Part shown: positions 1-12,878 of the stretch, piece by piece
Layout: each line of letters opens with the position of its first letter
Numbering within the stretch: position 1 is the stretch's first letter
DNA from: Triplophysa rosa
Taxonomy: Eukaryota > Chordata > Actinopteri > Cypriniformes > Nemacheilidae
DNA length: 64,000 bases
Reading direction: 5' to 3'
Assembly (NCBI RefSeq): GCF_024868665.1
Contig: NC_079891.1
Location: forward strand, 23,412,103-23,476,102
Position numbers and translations under genes: made by a program
The notes under the pieces: model-generated
What the model saw: the letters and a program-made list of their open reading frames with translations, nothing else
Told to the model about the DNA's origin: nothing
The model's database searches: none

Positions 1-222
1 TTGGTTTTTATATCAGGCTGACTGGAGACATTGTGATGTAATAATTACATATATTTATTTTATTATTTTATTATTATTATTTTTCCTATTGTATTCGTGT
101 TGCTTGTGTGTGATTGCCTTTGGACATTGTGAAGCACTTTGGTCAACTTTACTGTGGTTGCAACTTTCACTTTGGTTGCTTTTAAATATGCTATATAAAT
201 AAAATTGAACTTGAACATAGTA
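1..222 (+). repeat. LINE/SINE 3' tail
   Basis: The segment ends GCTATATAAATAAAATTGAACTTGAAC, the 3' end typical of a fish non-LTR family; a sister copy at 20740-20962 ends in the same motif plus a TTGAA-unit tail. The left end lies outside the window. Confidence 0.6.
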
Positions 223-333
223 GGAAAAAATGCTTTATAATTTTTTTGTTCTGTTGAACACGAAATAAGATATTTTTAAGAATGTAGGAAAGCAAAAAGT
301 TACGGGGCATTGAAATGTTTCTTACTATGGTAG

Positions 334-846
334 TCAATACGCCCTTTTCACAATGATGTCACTTAACTTCCGCCTTTTTGCAAAGCAGTGTATCATAACA
401 TCCGTCTTGCAACAAACAAGAAGAAGAAGAAGAAGAAGTTCCTTTTTGCCTTCGCGCTGGACTTTAACAACAGTGAGAAAAAAAACTGACAGAACACGTA
501 TTCAAGTACTTATCCTAGCACCTTCGCTAACACAAAAAGAAATCAAAACACTTACCTTCATAATCAAACAGGTACTGTTCAACGAAGAATTTGTATCCTT
601 CCTCTAGCTTTGATCTTGTCGTTAGCGAAAATTTGTCTGCAAGACGTTGTACATCATCTAGACGTATTTGTGGCAGATGTGCAAGGGACTTGGTAAACTC
701 CATTCTGAGGCGCTAGCGGAAGTTGGCAAATCAGCTTACAGGTGCATTACCGCCACCTTATGAACTGGAGTGCTAGCAGAAGTAATGATACACTGCTTCG
801 CGGCAGAACGGAAGATGCGTGATGTCATGTGAAAAGGGCGTATTGT
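334..846 (-). mobile_element. Non-autonomous DNA transposon with long terminal inverted repeats and a retained coding exon
   Basis: Ends CAATACGCCCTTTTCACA (334-351) and its complement (829-846) are inverted repeats. Similarity continues inward about 65 bp on each side, including GAAGCAGTGTATCATTAC-type sequence, with some mismatches. The element is about 513 bp. The TA in CAATACGCC/GGGCGTATTG could mark a 2-bp TA target duplication, but the exact boundary is ambiguous. On the minus strand it contains a start codon and splice donor (556-703), described separately. The superfamily is not certain; an ISL2EU/Harbinger-like origin is an inference. Confidence 0.65.
556..703 (-). pseudogene. Transposon-borne first coding exon (relic)
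   Basis: ATG (complement of 701-703) opens 49 intact codons, beginning MEFTKSLAHLPQIRLDDVQR and continuing LADKFSLTTRSKLEEGYKFF, then VEQYLFDYE. It ends at a consensus donor GAAG|GTAAGT (junction at 556/555). It lies wholly within the inverted-repeat element, and no further exon follows before the element ends. It resembles the N-terminus of transposon-associated fish proteins that also carry a YqaJ-type nuclease domain; that link is from memory and unverified. Confidence 0.45.
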
Positions 847-897
847 GGCCCAGAACTGTTTGGTTACAAGCATTCTTCCAAATATTTTTCTCTGTGT

Positions 898-992
898 TCA
901 TCAGAACAAAGATATGTGCACACATTTGGAACACCTCGAGGGTGAGTAAATGATAACAGAACTTACATTTTTGGATGAACTTTACCTTTAAA
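898..992. repeat. Cyprinid fold-back repeat, one-arm fragment
   Basis: The stretch GAGGGTGAGTAAATGATAAC...TTTTTGGATGAACTTTACC matches one arm of the fold-back family found complete at 59421-59735. Confidence 0.55.
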
Positions 993-3900
993 ATCCATTC
1001 CAAAGAAAAACTGAAAAGTAAAGACATTCTCTGTGAGCCCACCTGTAACTTTACAGCTTGAAAAAAGTATGTCAGTGTGTCAGTAAGCCCACAAAAACTC
1101 ATCCCTTTTTATCCCTCCATGTCATACAGCACCGGTACCAGAACGAAGAGGCAGCAGGGGCACTTAATAGACATTTTGCAGCAATTAGAGACCCTTCAGT
1201 GTCATCATTATGTTCTGTTTAAATCCCTAAGCTGATCTAAAGGTGCCTGGGGGAAGCAAGGCATGAAAGCGAGCCGTCACACTGTTAGACTGGCAGACAC
1301 TGAATGAGTGGTTAGGACAGTGCAAAGGGAAGGAGATGTACTTATTGTTCTTTAACCCCTAACTAACATTGAATGCGCTCCTGCAAAGTTTTCCGCAGGA
1401 GAGGAATTCAGAATATTCACTGTATGCTGCTGAATTAATTTCTTGCACAAAATGATCATGCAAAATACCCCCCCCCATGTACTGCTCTTTCTTATTTCTT
1501 TACTGCTCATCCGTTCCAACCCTCTGGACACGATTTCTCTCACTCCGTGTCTTGTCCTCCCACGTCACAGCAATGGCTCAGGGGTCTCAGGCCATGGAGA
1601 GAACCCTCCCTTCAGGGGCTGCTCACGTGGGTGTGGGGGTAGAGAGGGCATGGTGGACCAGAATCCGTTTATGCTCCCTCTCTTGCATTCTTTACTTTTT
1701 CTTCCCTCCTTTACAGTCCTCTGACACAAACTCTTGGAATTTTATCAACCCCCCAGGAGTATCTTCCACCCACTCTCTTACTGTGTATGGGTACCGAACC
1801 CATCTAAATGCTAATGTGAGCGGCTGAAGTTTTTCACCATACCGAGGCAGAACAATGCAAAGTGAGCTAAATATACACAGACATTATGATAGTAGATGGC
1901 AAGCATCTGATAGCAGGAAACAGACACCGGGCATACAGTAATTCTGATTATGACGGGTGACGCATGCTTTCTTGTAAACGGGGAATTGCGTAATAACAGA
2001 GGTTGTCGAGTTCACAATGTTTGCGAGTGATGTTGCGAGAGCCTGCGGCTATGACTGAATGATGGTTTAAGGGTTTCCCTCTGAAGTGAATTCATTTTTA
2101 AACACACAGAGATGATGATTCACATTACTCATCCCAAAGAGATGTGCCACTAGCAAGAGACAGAGCCCCAAAGAAAACTGCAGAAGGAAGGATTGACATA
2201 TTCCCAAATCTTTCCAAAATATTTCCGAATCTCCTCCTGTAAACCCCTTCAAAACTTCTGCCGCAGTGGGAAAGTTATTTCAGAGTCTCTAAAACAGTCC
2301 AGGGAAAATTCCACTTTGGACGCTCACCGCAACCATAACATTGGTCCAATGCTGGCCCAATGCTGTGCTGACTGGAAATTGAAAGTGTAAATAATGCTAT
2401 AAATATCTATAGTACTCATGCGTGCTGTGTTTTCCGACCTCCAATGCTCTTGGTGGATTCCCTTACCAAAAGTTCCGATGGAACTGCCACTCACTAACGG
2501 TGGGCGCAGGAAGTACTCCACAATGTGTAGGAGGGAAGGGGGAAGCTACAGAGGGTCATATTTTTAGTTGCCATTTGTTTTGGATGACTTTTCTTGTTGA
2601 GGAACTCACCAATTTAGAGTTCTCACAACTGCGTTTTTCCAATGTGTAATTTTCACTGAATCGCTCGAGAAAGGCTTAAGTTGGGGCTTTTGCGTGTTTG
2701 TTTACGCATGTTTAAAGGTGCTTAGCAACAAGATTATGTCACCGAAAGAGTCGGTTTAGATAGAAATTGAGAAATATTTCTGCAGATGTAGCTGACAACA
2801 CCTCCGTCAGGCCAGCGCTAAACAGAACCTGCTAAATGCTACAACTATAAGCGATGAACCTGGCACATGCTACTCAGCATGAGTGTGAATGTGTCTACAC
2901 CTCGTTAGAAGATTTTTAATGGCTATAAACGCAGGTACTGATTTGGAAGATATGTGAACCTGAGAGCCATCTTTCATCCCCCACTGTCTATGACAGTAAA
3001 CTACAGGAAGATACATGGAGTGCCAGCCGTTTCCACTCTCGCAGACCTCTGGAGTGGAAACACCTCTCCTCTTCCCCCCGGGACCAATCCACCTTGTCTG
3101 GTTTTGGTTCAGCTTGGAGGCTGGGAAGTGCTCAAGGCCTCAGGATGAGGGAAAAGCACAACATCTGACTCACCGTCCAAAACATCTACATGGCAGCAAA
3201 AATGAAAACGCTCATTTCAGTCTCACAGCAACTCTGTGCTTACTAGACACAACAAGCAATAAAGTTTTGCTTTGGCATGACATTTCTGTCACTTTATTTC
3301 TATTTGTTATGCTCCGCTAGTCCACGGGTAAAATCTTATTGGTCGAAAACCAAGAGTACATAACCCTTCTGTATATTATACGTCAAATATGGTCCAAATG
3401 TCACCTTTCAGTGAGGACAGAAAAACGACCTGCTGCTGAAAACGTTAAGTTGTATTTTATTACGAGGACCCTATGTTATGAGAAGAACATTCCCTTATAA
3501 AAACAAAACTATGGCTGAACTTATCTGGAAACATCTGGACTGAAAGATGTTGGGCTGCATTTTACATTTCGCAGTTTCACCTTGACCTGGGAGGGGCGTG
3601 TTACCACGATGGCATGCCCCATCGGTGTCAGGGGACAAAATGTGAGCGTGTACAGGTGCGTGGAAGAGAATCTGGCCTCCGGAATGTGGGCTTGTCAAGG
3701 CACAGGACCAGGTTCTGCACCTGAACAAAGAGACTCTTGTTACCACCATGCAAAGACAGGTAACGCAACCCCCATCTCAACCGCTCCCCCATCTCTTTAA
3801 TACCGCCTGTCTTTTTTCTCTCTGCTGCTTGCTGTGTTTATCTCTCTCGGTCGCTCGCTCATCTGTCTTTCACACTTTCTTGCTTTTTCTCTCTTCTTTT

Positions 3901-4815
3901 TCCTCATTCACTCTCACTCCCCCTTCACCCGTTATCTTGTTCTCTCTCACTTCCACTCCCATTCACAAATGACTGCAGCGATGTGGCATGTTTCTGAAAG
4001 AGTGCATCTGCTCTCACGCAGGAATCAGAGAATCTGTCTTCTTGTGTAATGCGGGGATTATTACATTATATGTTCTATCTTTTGGTTTTAGGTGTTGTTC
4101 TAACAGAGAAAAATGGATCTCTCCTCTTTTTTGCTCCACACTTGGCTCATGCATACTGATGATCTTTAGTGAGCAAAGGTTTAGGAAAATACTGTGATGT
4201 ACATACTGTATACAAGCACACCTGCATACAACAAAATAGCGACAGACCAGTGGGACTGACAATATCTACATACCGGAATTCAAAAAAGGTGAGTATGAGG
4301 ACAGCACACAGAGAGAAAGAATGTACCATATTAATTGTTCAAGTTTCTACAAAGAACAGAATATGCACATAGACAGATAACACACACGTGTGCATATTGT
4401 GTTTTTTTCTGCATGTCTCAGCTTGGCACTTCTGCACTCACAGGAAAGCCACTTACGTAAGACAGTCAGGGATATTCCTGTGCTGCTTTCAACTTTTGGC
4501 AAGAAGCCCATACACACACAAACAGAAACCCCGAAGGACTCCCGTTCAGGGCAGAGTGCTGCGGTGAAACACCCACAAACACACTCTGGGCAGCTGCATA
4601 TAAGCCAATGGGAGGACGGGGGAAAATGACAGCAAGTGTTTGTGTGCTTTGGTTAAACCAAGAGGTGATGATGACTGGAAGAAGGAAAAAATCATCAGCA
4701 TAAATCTCCACTTTTCCACAGGATCCAAGCTGAAGGCTGTGGTACATCTTTCTGCAGATCTTTTCAAATCAACGGGAGGGAGAGAAAGATGGAGAGAGAG
4801 GTCAGAAACAGGTCA

Positions 4816-5579
<764 letters not shown>

Positions 5580-8500
5580 CTACCAAACAAACATAACCAT
5601 CAAAGATGATGTTTGCTCAACATACATCAATAAAATATTTTGAGAGAACTGTGGAGGTAAAAAAATGATATGAAATGATAACAATCATTTGGGCAGGTGA
5701 TATATTATGTAATTTGGAAAGATATTTCTTGAGTAGTCCTAACCTAAGGGCTTTCAGGTTGGGCGTTCCCTGTTCCTATCCTTTAAGCTAGTGAGCTATG
5801 CACACAACGTACTCCTGTGCTTACCAACATAACTTTTAAACCTCAAACTATTTAAACAGGTGACGACTCTCTTTTCGCTTCTATCTGCCCATTTAATTTT
5901 ATACAAACTTTCCATCATCCGCTTTAGGAAATGTGAGGGTTGGTCTGTGGGGAAGGCTGCTTATTGTATAATACATTTCCATTTTGTCACATATTTTGAA
6001 GCTTGCCTTAGGGGAAAAAGTGTTTTGGTGATGTCATTTGTACCGCTGTTTGAGGGTAATGATTACGGAATAAAACCCGTAAGAAACATATTAATTATAA
6101 AATCATTACATTATATAATGCTAGCAGGCAGCCCTTCACTGCTGTCCCTGACGCATCAGGATGGATTACTGTGATGTGGTCAAGGTCACGTTTTTTAATG
6201 CATGTGTTTTTTTTATGATCGACTCTCAAAACCTTTTGGACCCAGTTTACACCTGTGTTTAGTACCGTGAATAGATCACCAACGTGTTCATGTGTTAACA
6301 AGATCTATCTGCAACACGGTTCTAAAAATACAACAATAAACAACCGGCCTCCACCTGTTATGTAACACAATACTGTATCATTTGACACCCATTAAAAATA
6401 TTCCAACAAAATCATGACATCAGTTGCATGCCCCGGGCAGATACAGTAGTTCCTGCAAAGAGGAGGAGGTTAATATGCAGTCAATATTTATACTTTACTA
6501 CTTGAAAATGTTTTACCTGCTTCTGCTTTACACTTCAAAGATTGAAACTTCAGGGGCAGTTTGCAAAATGTGGGTTTAACGGCAATGCATACACAATGAT
6601 GAAGGATGGAGTTACAAAATGGAGTAAGAGACAGACATCAATTCTCTACAATTACCTTTGTGGACATCCTGAATAATTCATTCAGATATGAGGGGAAGGA
6701 AGAGAGCAAGAAGGGAGACAGAGAGAAAGAGAGAGAGAGATGCAGACAGACAGATAGAGAGAGAGAGAGCAATTGGAGAAAATGTGTATGACCATAAATA
6801 CACTAAACCACATTTAAACTTCAAATTGATGACATTCTAGAGACGATTCTGTCTGATGTCCTCCATAGACCTCATATGCATTCATACTGCACACACTCTC
6901 TCCTTCCATTTATTTGAGCAACTTCGATACAGATCAGTCAAAGAGCAGTCTCTCTCTCTAACCTTTCATTACAAACTGATGGGTTTATGCAGAGGCTTCT
7001 TTAAATCACTGAGTAACCGTGAAATAAGATGGGCAGACAAATGAGACAGGTGAGTGAAAGCAGGGACCAAAAAGAGTAGAAGAGGCAGAATGAGAGGGAG
7101 ATAAAAAGAGCAAAGGAGTCCATAAAACACAATGTGTGAAAAGAACACATAGATCAGTGAAATACTGAGAAAAGCCACACAGATGAGTGACTTTGAGTTT
7201 AGATCATAGAGCTCAGCTAAATCCTGTCAAGTCACGGCTCTGGGCGGCATGTCTGACTGGGGTCTTACACACTTATAAATATCAGAACAGTTAAGAGCTT
7301 CTCTCTATCCCATTTAGTTTTTAAACAGAATACAAATTGACTGAATGTAGAAAACTGAAATATTTTACCCCAGGCCTTTCTGAAGATTATTAGGATATAG
7401 CTGTGACGGACACCACAAGACAACTGGTATATCTGTCTCACCAATATAAAATGTTTTCAAAACCTGATTTTGATGCTAATATTTTGAGTTTCAGATCTTC
7501 ACTACTGCTGCATGAGCAACATTTGCATTTGATGGAAACTGGAAGAGTAAATATTATGCCACAAACATGAACCAAGAAACCAGTTTACAACATACAATTA
7601 CTAGCTAAAAGTTGTTTATAGTGACCAAAATATGACCTCAGGACAGAACAGATTCTGTCATTCATAACTTCTCACCCCTCTCCTGAGAGCAAAAAAACCT
7701 CACAACTGCTCCGCAGAGACTCATTTCTGAAGTCATAAAATGGAATAGCCTCTTGGCAGGCCTTTACCCTTTAAATCCAGGAAGTCCATCCATTGTTCAG
7801 ATGACCTTTCTTTCATGATGTGCAGCGCTCAGCTGGAGACTCAAGTGTGGCAGATTCTTATTTTATTTTGCAATCTAACAGAAATTACAATAGAGGCTAA
7901 TGACATTACACTGATCCACAGCCTGTCAGAAATCTGCTGAAACCGTAGCTGACACTGCAGATAACTATATAGATGCACACTGAGACCACTAAAGGAAGTT
8001 AGATCTGGTCAAATAAGGGCAAGATAGAAAGAGAGTTGGACAGAATGAAGAAATTATCAGATAAAAGAATGAATGTCTAACAAAATCTCTCAGAGGAGAA
8101 ATGACAATGTGATCAACAAAGAAGCAGAAAGTAATACAATGGAAAGTTAATCCGAAATGAACTCTTTATGAAAGAACGGATGGGCAATGATTTCAGATGT
8201 CTTGGGACTGGCAGTTGCATGGCAGTAGATCTGTTTGTTTCCATCCAAAAGCTTTTATTCCCAGCACATGCTGTTCTATGATGAATCAGACCCTCATGGC
8301 AATTGTTTCAAAACACAAAATATAATAAATAACTCCAAATTTATGTCTCCACGGCTCCTCCGTCGCCTGGATACCGATGGCTTTGTTCTCATAACATGCA
8401 AAAAAGTCAGGAAAGTTGAATGCTAAAGATTTTAATATATTCAAAAGGCACACAAATGAGTTCAAAGACTAGGCTGATACTCCCCGGAATATTTCCATCG

Positions 8501-9584
8501 CGCCACAGCTTTTGTCCGACGTGCAAACACACACAGTGCTTGCTGGGAGGTCTAATGCAATATTTTTATCAGTTTCAAGTGCCCCGCAGGATTCCAGCGG
8601 TCGGAAGACTGGTGCTTGCTTCGTACAATTTAACCACGGTTAGGACAATAAAAAAAGTATGGATGAAAGACTAAATTATACATGACATGAGCAGAGCCAC
8701 AATAGATGATGTACTTGAGGTTGACTCTGCTTGGACAAAAAGCAATGTGCACAGAAAAAGCAGATGATGTGTATTTTTTTGTAAAAATATGATTGTTTGA
8801 CTGTCCAGTTTATTGTGGGTGACAGTGGGTGTGTGTCCATGTTATATTACTGTCACTGAACAGTGGGGATCTGGAGAGCCCCTCTTTCTACTTTCAGTCA
8901 GACGGAAAGTTCATAAAAAGCTAAATTCATAAAAGCCAATAAGAAAAGCAGACTGTGCTCAACAGTTTAAAGTCTTTTGTTTGATCACATTTATAAAAGA
9001 CATATACAGCTGTACGATTATTTCCAAAAACAGACGACCTCCTGAACGCGTGCAGGGGGGGAACTAAAGCAAAAAAAGATTGCCAACAAAACCCAGACAT
9101 ATGACTTTCACTTTCCGCGCGGTTCATGACCAGCATCTATCAGTTTCAAACGATCTGCAAATCCAGCGTTATATCCACCGTTTATATAACATTCCTCACA
9201 GAAATGCAGTGAACAAACAAACAAACAAAAACAGCTGAACTTCGCGAACGAAGGAGCACATTGATGGGCGTGCTCTTTCTTCCACTCTTCATGGCTGACA
9301 CATGGGTATGCTCTTTCATCTCACTCTCGCTCGTTGACGCGTGGGCGTGCTTTTCCTGGAGAATTGACCAATAAGGGACTAAGAAATGTTGTTACGAAAT
9401 GGAATTTCAAGTTAAAAAAAAACTTCCCGAAACATTTACAAACGCTGGGGGAGTGTATCGAGCACAGAAATACTACGTCATACGGCCAGCTTGTTTTTTT
9501 TTTTCAAGTTGACCATGTCAAGCATGAGAAGCCAGCACGTTTAACATTTTAAAGAAGTCAGAATGCATGAAACACTGTGGCACC

Positions 9585-10154
9585 TACGGTTGTTCCGATT
9601 GACGATACTATCGTGTATCGATGATACTCAGACATACTGGCGATAGCTGATTTCTTAGACGATAGTTGGCTGTTTGCCAATATATGTTGCAAATTAATAT
9701 TACAAACTCGCATTGTGCATTTTTTGGTGCAAGAGAGCTTGTGATGCATGCGGCTTGGGCTTTTCCTCGCAGGAATTGCTATGCGCATGAGGGTTTAAAA
9801 CCAGCGCACGAGTTGTTCTCGTTTGGCAATCAAGTAATAACAGCGCACTCGGGCATCAATGACACATTTGGATGAATGATATTGACTTACAGCAATAGTT
9901 TACTTTCTCTTTTTCAAAAGGTTTCGGTGGGAAGTAACAATATTGCCGACTGCACTGAATTTACACTCTGATAGAAGGCTAATTGCAGTCGCACATGAGC
10001 ATTTTCTAGCCACGTAAGCTTCTGTTTTTGTCCACAAATCCAGCTTGTCATAGATGAATGCATAAATTGCCCCACCCCTCGATACTATCGTGTATCGGCG
10101 ATCCACAGGCTGGCGATAGAACGATCTGACTATAGAGAATATCTCCCAACACTA
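9585..10154. mobile_element. Non-autonomous hAT-like element with 8-bp target duplication
   Basis: It is flanked by GTGGCACC at 9577-9584 and 10155-10162. Both ends start TA-GTTG/TA-GTGTTGG-like, and CGATACTATCGTGTATCG, itself nearly palindromic, occurs near both ends. It is 570 bp with no intact transposase. Confidence 0.75.
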
Positions 10155-10770
10155 GTGGCACCCCTCCTTTAACAAGTCAGAGTGTTGGAAAGTCTGGAAA
10201 GCCTGCTCAGAAGAACCACGGGAGCACACAATCATTTCATTACATCACAGTATAAATACAACACCTCAAACAAACTCTACAGGGCCGGTGCAATGAATCT
10301 ATAATATTTTTAAGTTAAGTGAGGTGTACACAAATGCATTTTGCTGCTGAATGTCATCTTTAAAGACTTGCACTTGAATTAACAAGAGTAGCGAAACTAT
10401 ATAGTGAGAATATACTATACCTATATTTTCATTGGCCAACCACAAAAAATATATGGGACAAATATGCTATACAAAATTAAAAAACAAAAACTAACAATGG
10501 AGATACATCTCTCTTATGCTATTTTATATTATAAATATTAAGAAATATATTATTAACGTTTGTTTTCTAAATTTTTGCTGTCACACCATAAGACGCATTT
10601 ACAGTTTATTTGTCAACTACCCATATATAGAATTTGTAACTGTACGTAACTTTGTCTGTACGAATTTGTTTTTTTTAGAGTTTTCAATAAACAATATATT
10701 TTTACATTTTTATAAAACATAGCAACTACTTTGTTTGGTTTGTATTTTGGACCAGTAGCTTGAAATCATA

Positions 10771-10865
10771 AAAATGTAAATGTTATAATTTACATTTAAG
10801 CAATTGGCAGACGCTTTTATCCAAAGCTACTTACAGTACGTTCAGGCTACACATTTCATATAGTG
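10771..10865 (-). repeat. tRNA-derived SINE, tail fragment
   Basis: TTACATTTAAGCAATTGGCAGACGCTTTTATCCAAAG-type sequence is the reversed 3' part of the SINE family seen complete at 45799-45945; the tRNA-like head is missing. Confidence 0.55.
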
Positions 10866-11461
10866 GGTCCTTCTTGCCATTCTGATTTACACATTCAGCC
10901 AGATTTTGCAACTACGCTCAGTAAACGTTCAGTTTGCAAGGCATATATATAATCAACAATAGTAAGAAATAGTGACAAGCTAGTCCTCGTGCTAGCCCAT
11001 CCTTATTTCTAAGCATTGCATGGTTTATGGAAAACTGTTCAGAGCGTTTGGACTTCAAGTCACCCCATTCATTTACCTGTGTGTTTTCTAGTCACGGTAC
11101 AAGAGCCAAAGAGCAAGACACAGAGGAAAATGATCTTAAGCCACACAAATGAGCTCAGGCCAAGGTTTTACATAAATCATTTGACTAAAAAGACAGATTT
11201 TAACAACGACAATGAATTTTGTACAGCATTAAATATAGGGGATAATATCTCCCTTCTCACTTAATCTCTCCCTCTCTCTGATCATTTACAATCATTTAGT
11301 GAAATTTGTGGTTTAGTACACAGAAATGCAAACTTCTTGGTGTTGAACAGATGATGACAGCAACTCATTCAGGCTCAGGTTCAGCATTAGCCCACCTATA
11401 GTACTGCGATAAAATACACCTAATATAATACTTATGGCTATGTGGCTCGGGTCACTATTTA

Positions 11462-11704
<243 letters not shown>

Positions 11705-11896
11705 TCATATGAATGGTAATGATATTCATTATTTAAAAAAGTCTGCAGCAAGAAACTATTGCACACAGCTATAACCCATGTATGCCAAGTATTAAAATGT
11801 ACCCCTCTCTAGTAAAACACGCCAACTTAGCCCATGCTAACGGTGCAACCTATAAAGAGAAAGCAGTAACAACATGATGGAAAGATCAATATTTAC

Positions 11897-11914
11897 CCTC
11901 TTCGGCTGGGAGCT
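11897..11914 (-). CDS. atp2a3: atp2a3 coding exon 2 (18-nt microexon, ELPAEEG)
   Basis: This exon is only 18 nt, too short for ORF-based gene finding. An ACAG acceptor precedes AGCTCC and GTAAAT follows GAAGAGG. Joined to exon 1 and exon 3 it gives N-E-L-P-A-E-E-G-K, the invariant SERCA linker between the first actuator segment and M1. An 18-nt exon here is conserved in vertebrate ATP2A genes. It lies 18.8 kb downstream of exon 1 and 282 bp before exon 3. Confidence 0.93.
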
Positions 11915-12040
11915 CTGTCAGTCAAAACACAGCGTGGTAATCCATAGTGGAATAAGAGGACGAGCGAGAGAGAGAAAAAGAGAGAACAAAACATAAAGTT
12001 TCTGTTAGAAACCAGAAATCAGTTTTTTTAACATTCATAC

Positions 12041-12878
12041 TAGTGATGCACCGAAATTTTGGCTGCCAAAAATGGCATTATCGCTTTTGGCCGAAAGAAA
12101 AAAATAGGCCGAAATAAAAGCCGAAATATCTGGCGCCCGCGCCTCTCCCCTCAGTGGTCGTGCTCACTCTAAACTCTATCAAAGGACGATCATGTAAGTG
12201 CGCCATAACAAAGGCTGAAACTAATAATTATAACAAGAACAGCTTAAAAACAGCGAACAGAAAATGACACGCAAGCTCTGTGTGATGCGCGACTCCGTGT
12301 GACCACCTTTATGTTTCGTTATTGTCGGAGATCACGCACATTGACTCATGCGCGTTTTAAAGCAGAGCTTTAAACGCAACTGACTCTTCACATTTACTGT
12401 AGATGTGAATGATCAGTGGAACGATCTGTCAGTAACTGTTGATGTGGCTCATGTGGACTGTCATCCGGTAGGTGCTGATATCACTGAAGCTCATTTTAAG
12501 CCTGTTTACACAGACTCATTGCCCATTAAAATGATTGTGCAGAATGCGCACCATATATAAACTTCTTGTATTAGCAAGAGCTGCTGAGTTTGACTATAAC
12601 TAATAATTCTAAAACTATAATGTTTAGATGATTGGTAAAAAAAGTTCTATTTAATAGTGTTGCAATGAAGAAGGCAATATAATATATTTTGTATTGTTTT
12701 AAAATATGTTCTCCTTAATTTTTCTGGTTTTAGTGGTGTAATTAATAAAATTAAATAAAAACTATTTCAGAAAGTTTTTAAAAGTAATTTTTGGTTTTGG
12801 TATCGGTTTTCGGCTGAGGGCATCCTAAATTTTCGGTTATCGGTTTCGGCCCACAATTTTCATTTCGGTGCATCATTC
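12041..12878. mobile_element. Non-autonomous hAT element with perfect 8-bp target duplication
   Basis: It is 838 bp and bounded by ATTCATAC at 12033-12040 and 12879-12886. The ends are TAGTGATGCACCGAAA and its near complement TTTCGGTGCATCATTC, a GATGCACCGAAA-type hAT terminus common in fish. Subterminal CGGCCGAAA/TTTCGGC motifs recur. No transposase ORF survives. Confidence 0.85.
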
